A stretch of 64,000 bases of DNA from Roridomyces roridus (lineage: Eukaryota; Basidiomycota; Agaricomycetes; Agaricales; Mycenaceae), in assembly GCA_029378245.1 (NCBI GenBank), contig JARKIF010000014.1, positions 806,001 through 870,000 on the forward strand, in the 5' to 3' direction. The notes below the pieces were generated by a model. That model was not told the DNA's origin. It did no database searches and saw only the letters and a list, made by a program, of their open reading frames with translations. Each line of letters opens with the position of its first letter. Within the stretch, counting starts at the first letter, position 1. The translations under genes were made by a program, and so were the position numbers. Shown piece after piece: positions 11,492 through 23,311 of this stretch.

Positions 11492-11912
11492 TCATACTCG
11501 TTCAAACGCACCCTCATACGCTGTAAATGACACTGAGATTCAATGGAATCCACCAAAACATCGGAAACTCACCATCACGGGTCATAACCACAAGAAACCC
11601 GGTGTCTCCATCGATTGTCTCGGGTGGGACAATGCTCTCAATATTGGCGAACGGTGTCTCCACAGTGTGGACCCCGGGCTTCATGGCCCAAGCGATGACA
11701 TTTTCCATTGAGGTCTCGCGGGTGGAAGGCAGTTCGGAAAGCATGAAAGCTTTGTCGAGGAGAACCAACTTGACTGCGTGCAAATTGTGGTGTTGGGAGA
11801 CGGTGAAGATAATTTTGGCGACGCGTCTTCCAGCTACCCTCGAGAGAGCGTCAGTATCTTTCCGCTCTTGTCCGTCGAAGAAATAAACGGTCAGCTTTGA
11901 ATCCGGAGACAT
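11492..11912 (-). CDS. Hypothetical protein of about 135 residues
   Basis: I do not recognise a family. The frame starts MSPDSKLTVYFFDGQERKDTD. The GTGAGT donor after GFLVVMTRD and the TTTACAG acceptor at about 11525 extend it to an end at AYEGAFERV. It contains a hydrophobic stretch (AKIIFTVSQHHNLHAVKLVLL) but no clear signal peptide. Its start is only about 43 bp downstream of the stop of the OYE gene on the same strand, close even for this dense window. It could be an independent gene or a remnant. Codon use looks coding. Confidence 0.45.
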
Positions 11913-11954
11913 TCTTGAATAGGAGTTGATGGGGAAGAACAAAGCGCCTATTAT

Positions 11955-13534
11955 CTAATCCGTCACTGCCACCTTGTAATCAATGTATCCGACAGCAGGA
12001 TCCATTCCAGGAGTTCCATAGAACGACCCATAGTCTGGGACATTATCAAGGGCCTTCTCAGCTTGAATTCTTCTCCCCAAATCAGGGTGCGTGATCCAGT
12101 CGATTCCCAAAAACACCCCCGCAACTCGCCCACTACCAACGAGCTCCTCAGCCTCCGCTGGAGTCACCTCACTGTTGATAAAGATGGGAGTGTTGCCGAG
12201 AAAGGGAGCGTACGTCTCGAGCACATCATGCCGGATAGCTCGCTTCTTCCCTGTGAGGATATGAGAGGGCGGACAGACTAACATTGACAGAGGGACGCGT
12301 ACAGACCATCGTATTCGGGATCATGATATATCGCGTTGAAACGCACTAGACACACGTATGAGAGTGAAAGGCGGTTGATCTCACGGAGTAGGTAGCTGAA
12401 CGTGTCGATGGTTTCCTTCAGCGGCATCCCCATGTCGTTGTATCCTCCGGCTGTGAAAAGATGAATAGCGCTGTCGCTGGCAGAGAGCCGCTTACTCGGG
12501 CTGAGCTTGATCGCGACGTCGCATCCATACACTTCAATTAGAGCCTTGAGTGTCTCCAGTGCAAAGCGCGCGCGGTTCTGAACGCTCCCTCCCCAGTTGT
12601 CTGTACGCTTGTTGGATGTAGAGTCGAGAAACTGATGGACGAGGAAGCCACTGGCTCCATGAACTACCGACTGGTCAGCACAAGAACGGGAAGAACAGGA
12701 GCTCACGTTCGACGCCGTCAAAGCCAGCCTCTTTGGCATTAACAGCGGCTTGCTTGAATTGCGCTATTAGAATGGTGGGGTCTTGAATCTCGGTAGGCTG
12801 GGAAGTATGAGAACTGTGAAATCAAAGTAGCATGCAAGTACGGACCGTCACATATCCAGGACAACCTTCAATAAACCGAAATCTTCCGCCGCGTGCTGAA
12901 ATAGCGGATGGGGCATAGACAGGCTGGAAGGTATGTCAGTCTTCTTGGGGATTTGGTACCGGCGAAAGAAACTAACCACACCCGCAGCAATTTGTTCCGG
13001 AGCCTCGGGATGGCTGATACGCCCAACTAGCAAATCAGTGAGAGACTAGATCCGGGCCCGGGATCGCAAGACGTACGGTGCCACAGCTACGAATGACATA
13101 TCAGCAAGTGGAGACTCCGTCGAGCATGACAGACCTGAGCATAAATCTTGCTACCAAGCGCTTGCACAGAACTAGTTATCTTCTTCCACTCCCGGACTTG
13201 GACTTTATCCCAGATCCCAGGTGCATTAGGCCATTCCGTTCTGCAAAAAGCATTTGTTTCCCGGTATTAGGGAAAGCTCAACTGACCCTTGACGAGTAAT
13301 CAGAACGCCTTCACTGACAATAAGTCCAGCGCCACCGCAGGCACGCTGGTCGTAGTATTGCTTCATGAGTTCGTTGGGGACAGTTGCTGATGAGCGGTTG
13401 CGGGTGAGGGAACTCATTCCGAGCCTGGGATGGTAACACTTCGAGTTGGAAAGGTGTGAAGAGCGGGGATGCCCAAACCTGTTTGGGATGGTAACACTTC
13501 CGAGTTGGAAAGGTGTGAAGAGCGGGGATGGCAT
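11955..13534 (-). CDS. Old Yellow Enzyme family NAD(P)H:flavin oxidoreductase with altered active site
   Basis: FMN-dependent ene-reductase family. Starts MPSPLFTPFQLGSVTIPNR and, with about six introns spliced, gives APGIWDK, QLWHLGRISHP, GFDGVE, NKRTDNWGGSVQNRARF, a GGYNDMGMP segment and the C-terminal flavin-side block HDVLETYAPFLGN...VFLGIDWITHPDL. Two oddities. First, the active-site block is HGASGFL where OYE1 has HSANGYL, so His is kept, Asn194 is Ser and the proton-donor Tyr196 is Phe. Second, a tandem duplication of the first about 47 coding bases (copies at 13426-13471 and 13484-13530) inserts about 19 residues between TIPNR and LGMSSLTRN, next to the FMN-binding N-terminal strand. 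It may be inactive or have changed chemistry. Confidence 0.85.
13426..13530. repeat. Tandem direct repeat in the OYE 5' coding region
   Basis: Two copies of a 46-47 bp segment, offset by 58 bp, cover the first codons of the OYE gene. They differ by one C (cttcgag in the left copy, cttccgag in the right). The second copy is read in a different register, so its translation (HPRSSHLSNSKCYHPR) does not resemble the first, but the total insertion is 57 nt and keeps the downstream frame. Confidence 0.85.
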
Positions 13535-13938
13535 TCTCGTGAAGGAGCGCCACAGTTGGCCTTTTATGCCTCTGCCCTGATAACGTACATTTACCGAGTG
13601 AACGGCGCCAAAGAGAAAGTTGCTTCATTGCTTGTTTGAGCACCGTCGTTTTGTACAAGGCTCTTCGCGAGCTGAAATGCGGGTGGGCCTGGCGGTACTG
13701 TGAAGTTCTGCGAATCCACGGCGCAAGCGGAGCCTCTTGGGCTTTGCAACGATATCCAAGAGCAAGTGAGACGTTCTGTACGGCCAGCCTGAATTTTTTT
13801 CTTGATTCCTTCATACTGTTCCGATGAGCATTGTTCCTGACTTGCTGCCGGTGGTTGACGATCAGGACAAGAGCTGAATTCAATTGCAAGTTGCAGATCA
13901 ACGTCGTTACGTTTTCATTCCATTCTTTTCACCCAACC
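13535..13938. promoter_or_regulatory. Divergent intergenic region, OYE / RHO3
   Basis: About 400 bp between two divergent starts. Short open frames here have no family signal. The last bases before the RHO3 ATG are pyrimidine-rich (cattcttttcacccaacc), a typical fungal transcription-start context. I see no clear TATA box or operator. Confidence 0.5.
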
Positions 13939-15124
13939 ATGTCCCTCTGTGCATCTCCAAGTCGGACCACCTTTGGTCGAGGAAAACCAGTGAGCCAAGT
14001 CATCATGCTCGGCGCTGCCGCTGCTGACCATCGTACAGCTTCAACGCAAAGTCGTCGGTAAGCGGGTAAACAACTTCCGAGCGGAACCACTTCCTTACAA
14101 CCCTTGGACAGTCTGCGGCGACGGTGCCTGTGGTAAGCCCTCTCCCGCCTTTCAAGCGTCATGCACGTTGAAGCCTTATAACAGTCTTTGTCTTTTGCCA
14201 GGCAAAACCTCTCTCCTGAACGTCTTTACGCGAGGTCCGTCATCTATCCACAGCCATCCTCCCCTGCTCATCCGCCGCAGGTTTCTTCAGTCAGATCTAG
14301 TGCGTCCAAATCCCAGCCGACATTCCGCTCCATTCACCTTTGCGGCACAGTGAACCAACAGTCTTTGAAAACTATGTCCACGACTTGTATGTCGACGATC
14401 AACAGGTTGAACTGAGTCTATGGGATACCGCTGGTGCGTCGCCTCATCTGGCTTGGTATTGCGCTGACATTCCCTCAGGGCAGGAGGAGTTTGACCGCCT
14501 CCGGTCACTATCCTACGCTGAGACACATGTTATAATGATCTGCTTTTCCGTTCGTCATGTCTCAAAAGTATTTGGCTGCCCTCTCATGCACCCTTGCAGG
14601 TGGATAATCCTGTCTCACTTGAAAACGTGGAGACAAAGGTGTGTTTTGCGTCAACCTCGTCATATCTCGTTACCAATGTGGATGCCAGTGGTTAGACGAG
14701 ATCTTGGAGTATTGTCCAGGGGTCAAGGTACGCATGCGTATTGTCTTATTGATTTCCACCCCACTGATTCTCCCACAGCTCGTTCTCGTTGGTATGTCTG
14801 CAGCGACTGAATCTCTATTTGTTCTCACAGCATCGCGATAGCACTCAAGTGTGATCTTCGTGACGACCGGCCTGTGAAGGAGCGGCTACAGCGGTATGGG
14901 GCACATCCTGTGCAATATGAAGAGGGGCTCGCCGTCGCACGACGAATACGTGCGTCCCGCTACCTCGGTAGGGTTCACCTTTCCTTTCGCCGTCCAGCAT
15001 CTCATATTCCGCAGAGTGCAGCTCAAAACACAACCGCGGTGTCGCGGAAGTGTTCTACGAGGCGGCCCGTGTGTCTATGAGCACTCGGCCGCGGGGCTCT
15101 GACGGCGGTTGCATCGTCATGTGA
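13939..15124 (+). CDS. RHO3: Rho-family small GTPase, Rho3 type
   Basis: A GTP-binding switch controlling polarised growth and exocytosis at the plasma membrane. Splicing through about ten short introns gives [36 protein letters not shown] (P-loop GDGACGKT), [17 protein letters not shown] (switch I), [18 protein letters not shown] (switch II), [13 protein letters not shown] (base recognition) and [19 protein letters not shown], ending in CIVM, a CAAX box for prenylation. The [10 protein letters not shown]...[10 protein letters not shown] stretch points to Rho3 rather than Rho1 or Cdc42. The first exon ends at the canonical donor gtgagc, which avoids a stop just downstream. The frame is intact. 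The gene converges on the MFS transporter gene 165 bp away. Confidence 0.9.
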
Positions 15125-15288
15125 CGACGGACATTTACACATCTACTAATTCGACGCGCTTTCCTGCTTTTCTCTCTGTACTTGTTGTTGTAATTACCTA
15201 TGCTCTGGGACTTGCGAATTGGGCACTGAATCTCGTACATACACACTCGTAACCTACACATCGACCTACGCTTGACGCGCACCTCGTT

Positions 15289-17755
15289 TTACTGCGAATC
15301 GAAATAGTCAGAAAAGAATCACGCCGTGGAGCAGACTCACCAAAACATATCTGAATGCAGGGTTCTTCCAATCCGATAAATCCTGCAACGCCGTCTCCCG
15401 CTCATCATATTCCACGCGTCCCTCCGCGACCGCTCTATCGCGTTTCCGATTCGCGAGCACGAAGACTAGGCGGAGGGCGAGGATGACGACGATTTCGAGG
15501 ATGCGGGAGACCATGCAGGCGACGACGCCGGTGATGTAGGTTGGGGCTTGACGGTCGAGGAAGAGGAAGGGACCGACGATGTTACTGGGAGGGGGGTCAA
15601 TCATTTGTGGTCCTGGAAGGGGAGACCTACCCAGTGGCAACGCCCAGAAAAACTGCAGCACTGGCGAGTGCTTTCTTCGTCTGACCACCGACTATGTGTT
15701 TCGGTTAGTGGTGGAGAGTTCTCGGGAGGGAGGCGGACATACCATTGCCGGAGACGAGCGACAGTCCAACTACGAACGTCGCATTGGAAGCCCCCTGCGT
15801 TTCGTCGGTGCTTGGCAATCCAAGGGTCAGGGAAGACGTACAGTAAGCCCTAGAAATATGAATTCGATATATTTTTGAGAATCGACCAAACTCACAAAAT
15901 CCAATCAATCGCGCAGCCTTGGGTTTCGCCCAAGCTACCATTGAAAATCCAAAAACGGTAGGGATGTTGGTGGCCACCATAAGGTATGTGCGGTTCCCAG
16001 GCGGCAGGCGGTTGTTTGCGTAGATTGCTGCCAGGATGAACAGAACAATAACCGTGCCATAGGGGATTTGCATGAGCGTGGTTTCAAAGGTGTTGAATCC
16101 GAAGCTGATTTGGGAATGAGTACAGTTCACAAGCGAGCGGCCTTAATACCCTTGAACAATCAAAGTGCCACTGTAAATGAAAAGTCAGTATGTGTCAGAG
16201 AAAAACTTTCATTCTTACAAATTGGAGGTCCCTCCCTAGAGAATCATCAGGTCCATTCTCTCAAGCAAAAAAGACACACACATTGGGAACGTTGGCCGTG
16301 AACCCGAAGAGGAAGAACAGATAAATCTTGATGTCAAGGAAGGCCTCCAGGACTTGCGAGGCGTCCCACCTGGGCACCCAATTCAGCAATCGCCAACAGC
16401 TGCTAGCCCACTGACCGTCTGTTGTCCGTGCCATTTTGATCGTCGCGCTTGCGACTGACGATGATGAGGCGCTCCCTTCGCGTAAACCAGTGGGATTCGT
16501 AGGGCGAGTCGGGCACAACCAGATATAAAAAGATGGACCACGCGGCACAGAGAGCGCCGATTATGAGAAATTCATATTTCCAGCTCGGTAACCCCTTGAG
16601 CTATAACGAGTCAAACCAGGTGAGTATGGAGGGGTCGAGTGAGCTTACATGGCCTACAGAACAAATCAGGAAAGGACTGTGCAAGGTAAGGAGACGACTC
16701 ACCAATTCCGAACCCTAACAATCCGCCCAATGCGATGCCTATACCATTGGAACAATACCAAACCCCAATTCGACCTAAGGCCGGGTTAGAATCGACTATG
16801 CCGCCGGGCAACAGACCGACTTGGTTGTTGTGCACGTGTGTACCAAGTCGACGTGATGAGAACGAATGCGGGATCGGCGACGGCTTCAGCTGCCCCAGAC
16901 AAGGTACGGAGAATGGCAATGTCGGTAAAATTACGACTGGCTGCCTGTGCCATGAGGAGTACACCCCATACGAAAATCTGCCGGGAGCGTTAGGTGAACC
17001 AAAAGAAAAGAAAAAAGGTCATACGTTGACTGCCAAGTATTTGTTGAGAGGAAATTTTTGCATCAACATGTTAGTGGGGATAGCCCAGCCAAGCCAGCCG
17101 ACTTGGAGCAGAATTAGTATATGTGGTTAGTTATATTGCAGGAGAGCTCGCAGTAGAATAGACTGGAGAGCCAGTTCTGCGTAATGTCAGTCCACACGAC
17201 ATTTATTTGCGGGAGGCACCTGCATATTCTGATTTGCCGAGATTCAAGTCCTTCTTGACTGGGGGAAACTGATCAAAAGCACGCAAGAAAAGCATGCGGT
17301 TGGCTTACTTCCGAAGATGGCGGCATAAGAGAGGGTTGTTTTGTCCCTAAAAGTGACAGTATTGTGGGGAAATTTCCTCAAAGAGAGAGAACCTACACGT
17401 AATAGAACTAGAGGTCCCGTTAGTTTGATGATGGGTCGGCGGAGTATGGTGCATACCATGTAGCAGACCGACAAAGCAGGTAGGATGAGCCATTCGATCT
17501 TGCGCTCGCTGAGTTGAAATATTGAGAACTTTAGCGGCCTCCAGTCCCAGTTGTTCCGTACATTCGCTTGACCTCTGCCTGGTCGAGTTCCGTGGCATTC
17601 ATATCCGACAAGTCCGCTATAAAGTCTGCGCCGGGGTCTCTCTTGAGGAAGTATCCCAACAAGCCAGAAGGATGTTCGACATCGACGGGGGCTGCAGGGT
17701 CCAGGGCATACTCGTGTTGCTCGACTTGCGGTTTTTCTGCTTTGACAGAAGCCAT
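15289..17755 (-). CDS. MFS transporter, anion:cation symporter (Dal5/allantoate-permease-like) family
   Basis: A plasma-membrane permease of the family that includes Dal5 and the vitamin transporters. I chose start MASVKAEKPQVEQHE; an in-frame ATG at 17860 is possible but would run under the neighbouring gene. Splicing many short introns gives an acidic cytosolic N-terminus, then RKIEWLILPALSVCYMFYYVDKTTLSYAAIFGIKKDL, helices, GRIGVWYCSNGIGIALGGLLG, NIVGPFLFLDRQAPTYITG and a C-terminus KNPAFRYVL ending at a TAA just after the last acceptor. These are hallmark family segments. It is divergent from an NRPS-like reductase gene and may export its product or import a precursor. The substrate is not predictable. 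Confidence 0.85.
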
Positions 17756-17983
17756 GGGGGACAGGGCTAAGGTTTCGGGTTTTCTCCCGGCCTTTAAGTC
17801 GTCGGACCTGGCGCGTAGTACATAATATCTGGTGACCTTCTTTAGCGAAATGTGGGGCAAAATATGGGGTCAATTGAATCGCGGGTAGGCCTCTCAATCA
17901 TTAATCACGGCCCTGCGGTCCGTGGCGGACCGCAGCCGCTCTTTTATCCACGACCTCGAGAAGAGAATGTCCCTAATATTGTC
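17756..17983. promoter_or_regulatory. Bidirectional promoter with a perfect 10-bp inverted repeat
   Basis: The 228-bp gap between the chosen starts of the MFS gene and the NRPS-like gene contains ctgcggtccg-tgg-cggaccgcag at 17913-17935, perfect 10-bp arms with a 3-nt spacer. The arms contain CGG/CCG triplets of the kind bound by fungal Zn2Cys6 regulators. That family often controls divergent metabolic gene pairs, but binding here is inference only. Confidence 0.55.
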
Positions 17984-20900
17984 ATGCCCGCCCCAACCTA
18001 CTTGGCTACATCTCTCACCGAACTGCTCGCCATCAGGGCTCACGACCAGCCGGATCATCCCGCCGTCATCACCGGCGCTCCCGGCATTACTGGCCTCAAC
18101 ACTCTCACTTATGCCCAAGTCCAGAAGGCCGTCGACCGCCTAGCATTGTACTATCTTTCCCTCGGTCTCACTCCCCCGGGAGAGATCCCTCCAACTCGTG
18201 TTATTGCTGTGTACACCACCTCCGCCATCGACGAGTCTTTCCTCGTACTCGCCCTCGCAAAGATCGGCCTCACTGCCCTTCTGTTGTCCGTCAACAATTC
18301 CGTGCCCGCAATCGCCCATCTTTGTAAATTAACACAGGCTAATCATCTCATCTTCTCCGAGAAATTCTCGAGCGAGGCCCTCCAAGTGCAGGACATCCTC
18401 AAATCTCAGGGTTACGATTTGGATTTGATCCCCGATCAGCGCTTCCCGCTCTGGGGCGAGGACGGCGTTGATTCAGTCCACGTGAAGCCGCTGGATGCGC
18501 TATTGACGCCAGAGCAGGAAAGCAAACGACCGGCAGTCATCCTACATAGTTCAGGATCAACGGGGTTCCCGAAACCCGTCTTCATCACCCACTACGGTGT
18601 GATTGCAAACATTGCCCTCAACCAGAATAAGCCTGGCTTTAGCACCCTACCAACATTTCATGGGTATGGATTCTTTGCCGTGTACGTTTTACTTGAAGCT
18701 CCATTTCGCTCAACTGATTCGTTTCTAGTTTCCGATGCATGTATGCTGCCAAACCGATCACGCTCTTTCCGCCTCATCTTCCCCTCACGTCCGCCAATAT
18801 ATGCGCCGTGCTAGCGGCCTCGCCCCCGGTCACGCAATGCTACGCCGTGCCGTATGTTATCAAGGTATGCATTCATTATTGCTTTCGGTACATTATCTCA
18901 TCCCGTCCATACAGCTTCTGGGAGAAACCCCAGAAGGGGTTGCTGCTTTGGCAAGCTTCGACATTGTCGGATACGCAGGTGCCGCAGTTCCAGACGACCT
19001 CGGAACGCGCTTGGTCGCTGCGGGTGTCAATCTTCTCAGCATCTATGGCACCACCGAGACCGGTGGTCTAATGAACTCGGAACGCGACTTTGATACCGAC
19101 AAGGACTGGAATTGGGTGCGCTCTAAAGGGCTGATCGTGGATTATCTGGTCATGGAGCCGCGCGGGAACGACACATTCGAAGCGGTTGTTAAAGACGGAT
19201 ATCCGCCCAAGATTGAGACTAACCGCCCCGACGGCTCCTACGCCACGAAAGACCTCTTTCAACGGCATCCCGTACACTCCAACTGGTACAAATATATAGG
19301 CCGACTAGACGACACGCTCGTACACACCCTTGGCGAAAAGACCAACCCGGTGCCGATCGAGTTGTGTATTCGCGGAAATAGTCCGTATGTGACGGAAGCC
19401 ATAGTATTCGGCGCGGGTAAGCCTCAGACGGGGTGTCTCATCCTCCCGTCCGAGCTCGGCAAGGATCTGGGGAGGGCCGAGTTTCTGGACAATCTGTGGC
19501 CTGTTGTAGAGCAGGCGAACGCCGAGGCCCCGACGCATTCGCGTCTTTTGCCCGAGATGGTTGAGATTTTGCCGTGAGTCTTTTGAGAGTGTTCTCAATT
19601 GTGTGATGATAATTTTGTAGATATGAAACGCAAATTCCTGTGGCGACCAAGATGAGCATTCTGAGACCAGCGTGCTACGCTAAATTCAAGGATATCATTG
19701 GTGGATCTCTTTCCCAATTGCATGTACCCCGTTGAACTTCTTCACAGATGATGTCTACAAACGATTCGAAGCTGAGGGCGACGAAAGTTCCAAGCTAAGA
19801 CTCGGTAGTAAACCAGAGTTGGAAGATTTCATCATGGGCGCGATTGCCCAAGCTCTGGGACCAGCCAAGGCTGCGAACATCGACCGCACGGTGGATTTGT
19901 TTGCGTTCGGTGTGGATTCCTTGCAGGGGACGAGGATTCGCAATGTACTTCAACGAGAGTTGTGGTTGGGTGGAAGTACTCTGGGCCAGAATGGTATGTG
20001 TGATTCGTCTTTTTTTCCGTGTTCAGAGATTTGACGTTTCAAGTTGTATACGAGCACCCCTCGGTGGCCAAATTGGCGGAGCACATACTGAGTTTGCAGT
20101 CCGGTGCTGCTGCAGAGGAGGAGGACCGGCATGAAGCACAGATGCTGGCCATGGTGGACAAGTGGGTAGCCCATCTGGATGTACATCAACCGCCTGCAGA
20201 TGCAGCAAGCCATCCTCAGGACGCGCGTGTGATCGTAGGTGATACACGATTAAGCTTGCATTTCACTAACAATTCTCCAGGTGCTCACTGGCGCCTCGGG
20301 CTCGCTCGGCGCACACATTCTACACCAGCTCGTTTCCTCTTCGGCTGTGAAGAAGGTGGTATGTCTTTCGCGTGCCCAGTCACACGAGGATTCGTTGAGA
20401 AGGATCAAAGAGTCGATGGTGGCCAGGAGGTTCCCGCTCCCTGGGGACAAACTCCTCTCTTATGCAGCCAACGCAAACGCTCCGTTGCTCGGGCTGACAG
20501 AGGAAGAATATGCGTCCGTCCGGGATCAAGTCACCGATGTTATCCATGTGAGACTTTGACCTTGCTCCCTTCTATCCGCCCACGTTGTTCCAGAACGCAT
20601 GGCCCGTAAACTTTGCACTCAGCTTGAACAGCTACGACGAGCACATTGGCGGGGCCGTCAACCTCATCAACCTCTGCCTCTCCTCCCCTCGCTCGGAGCC
20701 GGCATCCTTCTACTTTAGCTCTTCCATCAGTTGTCGCCAAGGTGCAGACGTGCCGATATGTGCCGAGGACTTCCCAGATGATCCGAGCACGGCGGCGGGC
20801 ACGGGGTACGCGCGCAGCAAGTGGGTCACGGAGAAGGTGTGTCAACGGGCGACACAGTCTGCTGGGGTCTCAGTGGGTGTGTTGCGGATCGGACAGATGG

Positions 20901-21458
20901 TGGGGGATTCGATAAACGGGATTTGGAACGAGACGGAGGCGTGGCCACTCATGTTCAAAGGTGCGAATACTTTCGGAGCGTTGCCAACGAGCGGCGAGCA
21001 TCCTTCGTGGCTGCCGGTCGACTATGCCGGCAAGGGTATCGCTGAGGTGGTGCTCTCCCCTCATGCAGCCAAATCCGCTACGGTTTACCATATTGTGAAT
21101 CCGAATACCAGCGCGAGCTGGGATGACCTGCTATCTGCCCTCAGAGCCGCGGGGCTCGAATTCGAGGCCGTGGATCGGAAGGACTGGGTAGAGCGTCTGG
21201 CGAAATCCGACCCCGACGGCGCGAGAAATCCTACTATCAAGCTTCTCGTAAGTTTTTGTTATCATGCGAGTGGAATGGGTGCTCAATGAAATAGCCCTTC
21301 TTCCGTATGAGGTACAGCAACGACCGAACGCCCATGGTTTTTCTACCGAAAACACGGTCAAGGTCGCTCCTAGTATTGGCGCGGCACCACCGATCAGTTC
21401 CGAGTTGGTTAGCCAGTGGATCGCGCACTGGCGGACGACAGGATTTCTAGCTGCTTGA
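17984..21458 (+). CDS. NRPS-like reductase: adenylation - carrier - thioester reductase
   Basis: Activates a carboxylic acid, loads it on a carrier and releases it reductively as an aldehyde or alcohol. The start MPAPTYLATSLTELLAIRAH was chosen, although an in-frame ATG exists at 17852. A domain: LHSSGSTGFPKPV (A3), LLSIYGTTETGGL (A5), YIGRLDD (A7-A8) and PVATKMSILRP near its end with the Lys kept. Carrier: DLFAFGVDSLQGTRIRN, with the phosphopantetheine Ser in DSL. Reductase: VLTGASGSLGAHILHQL (NADPH-binding GxxGxxG), then FSSSISCRQG and GYARSKWVTE with the YxxxK pair. About eight introns; the C-terminus is IAHWRTTGFLAA. No condensation domain, so it is not a full NRPS. The substrate acid is unknown. 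It resembles basidiomycete benzoate-type or aminoadipate-reductase-like enzymes. Confidence 0.9.
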
Positions 21459-21491
21459 TTATGACAATGTACATGTACTTTTATACATATC

Positions 21492-23225
21492 TCACGTCCG
21501 CCCTCGTTTTCGACGAGGCTCACCATCTTCCTCCTTTTCTTTATTTTGCCCAACGACTTTTTGCACGACAGTTTCCCACATGACGTCGTTGACACCCTTG
21601 GCCTTTGCCAGTTGTTCACGAAGGCGGCCTACCTCCGATTCCAGCTCGTTCGCTTTGGATTGCAAGGAAACGGCGTCGCCTCCGGAAGCCGCGGTAGGCT
21701 GAACGAAGAAATCATGGTCCCGAAGCAGAACCTCGTCAGTATATATGCTTCCTTCGTCTTCGTACAACTGGATATCACGTTAATCGGAGGATTGTGCGAC
21801 CAAGAAGCACGTACAGTATCTTGAGAAGGAAGGATCATAGTGATATCGTGAGCTTCTCTGCTTTTGGCATCGCGCATTCGCTGGAATGGTGCGACGTGTC
21901 GGACGGGTATTGTGTCTGTTAGAGAGGACTGCCCAGCGTGGATACTCAGGCTGACGTGACCGATCAAATCTGGGGCTTGAGCATCGTTGAAAGGTGGGTG
22001 ATTGAGAAACCTTTGTGCGTCGATATGCTGCGCAAAAGCTGGTGGGAGGGAATATCGTAAACGTGGATCAGGCCCGTGGATGTTCCGGCTAATAGGAGGG
22101 TAGACGTGAGGGAGATTGACATCGAGACGACAGGTTCGCTGGGAAAAGAGGGTATAAGATAAGAGACGATCGCGAGACGAGTACCTGGTTCGCTTACCCG
22201 ACAGATATGAGGCGCTTCTTTTGTGTTTTTGTGTGAGCATCGTCGCCTACGCGGATGATGTCGGTAACTCCTGCTCCTCCGATGGCTTCTAGTAAATGGC
22301 CGCCAGTTTTATCTTCCCTTTGCCGGAAGAGGTCCATTTGGTGTATTGAACCATCCTTGGATGCCGCGAAAAACATGCGTTCAGTTATATCCCATGCGAG
22401 ACAAGATATTGGCTGGGGAAATTGGAATGTCGTCAACAGGGTCTGGGACGCGAGATCCCAGAGCTGAACAAATTTGAGAATACATCAACAAGAGTTGCAG
22501 AAGGTTCACCTTGACAGAATGGTCTATTGCAGACGAAAGAATTCTGCAGTTTGGAAAGGGACCAATTCCACATGCAATGTCGGTAATAGGCAGCGTATGG
22601 TCCGAGAGGACACAGTACGGCAAAGGCAAGTCACTTTGCATGTCGTCGTCCAGTAATCTGGAGAAGAAGAGTTAATATCGGTCAGTGGATAGAGGTCGGA
22701 CAGTATTAACCTGGACACGGACCAGACGCTGACGCCGGAATCCTCGCTCCCTGAAAGAAGGGCAGCACCATCATGGGTAAATTTGAGCACGGTGACTTGT
22801 CGATAGTGCGCGTCCCAGGAATTAAACAAGATGCCTGAGCAAATCTCCCAGAGATAGATTCGCCCTTGAGAAGTACCAGCCGCACAATATTCGCCGGTTT
22901 GGTCAACAGCGATACATGAAAGCTTTTCCGGAAGGACTATCTTTAAACTGACTTGGTCCTGCGCAAAGATTAAGGAGAAAGAATGGAATAGAAAATGGTA
23001 ACGCACCTTTTGGAAGTTATAGACGTTCAGTATGGACTTGTCCTGCTGAGCAGACAGCAAAATACCGCCTTGACCATTTTGCGAGGGAACTACAGCAGTG
23101 CCATGAGGGGGAGCACTCGTTTGCTTGAAAGAAGCTAGTGTGGAGCCAGTCTGAAGGTCGTGCACTGTTAGGGACCCGGGGCCGGTCGTTGGTGTGGCGG
23201 AGCACAAAATGGTCTCGCGAAGCAT
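21492..23225 (-). CDS. IPI3: WD40 protein of the Rix1 complex, Ipi3/WDR18-like
   Basis: Ipi3 acts with Rix1 and Rea1 in late 60S ribosome assembly (ITS2 processing) and in pre-replication complexes. The protein starts MLRETILCSATPTTGPGSL and forms a beta-propeller: CIAVDQTGEYCAAGTSQGRIYLWE, VLKFTHDGAALLSGSEDSGVSVWS, ITDIACGIGPFPNCRILSSA...DHSVKLWDL and CLAWDITERMFFAASKDGSIHQMD. The order and the C-terminal coiled coil (NELESEVGRLREQLAKAKG) ending in a basic RRKRGRT fit fungal Ipi3. Several introns interrupt it, with no frame problem seen. Its 3' end is only 33 bp from that of the NRPS-like gene, so the two converge. Confidence 0.85.
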
Positions 23226-23311
23226 TTTGGAGAAGGAGACGCCGGGGCAAACAAAGAGATCATCAAGTACTTATTACTCCATCCGGCCAAACGCTGTTAA
23301 CACCTCCACCC

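Noticed and set aside
17852..17983. Upstream in-frame ATG for the NRPS-like gene
   Set aside because: The added residues lack similarity to A domains, cross the palindrome and overlap the upstream ATG of the MFS gene. Start at 17984 preferred, not proven.
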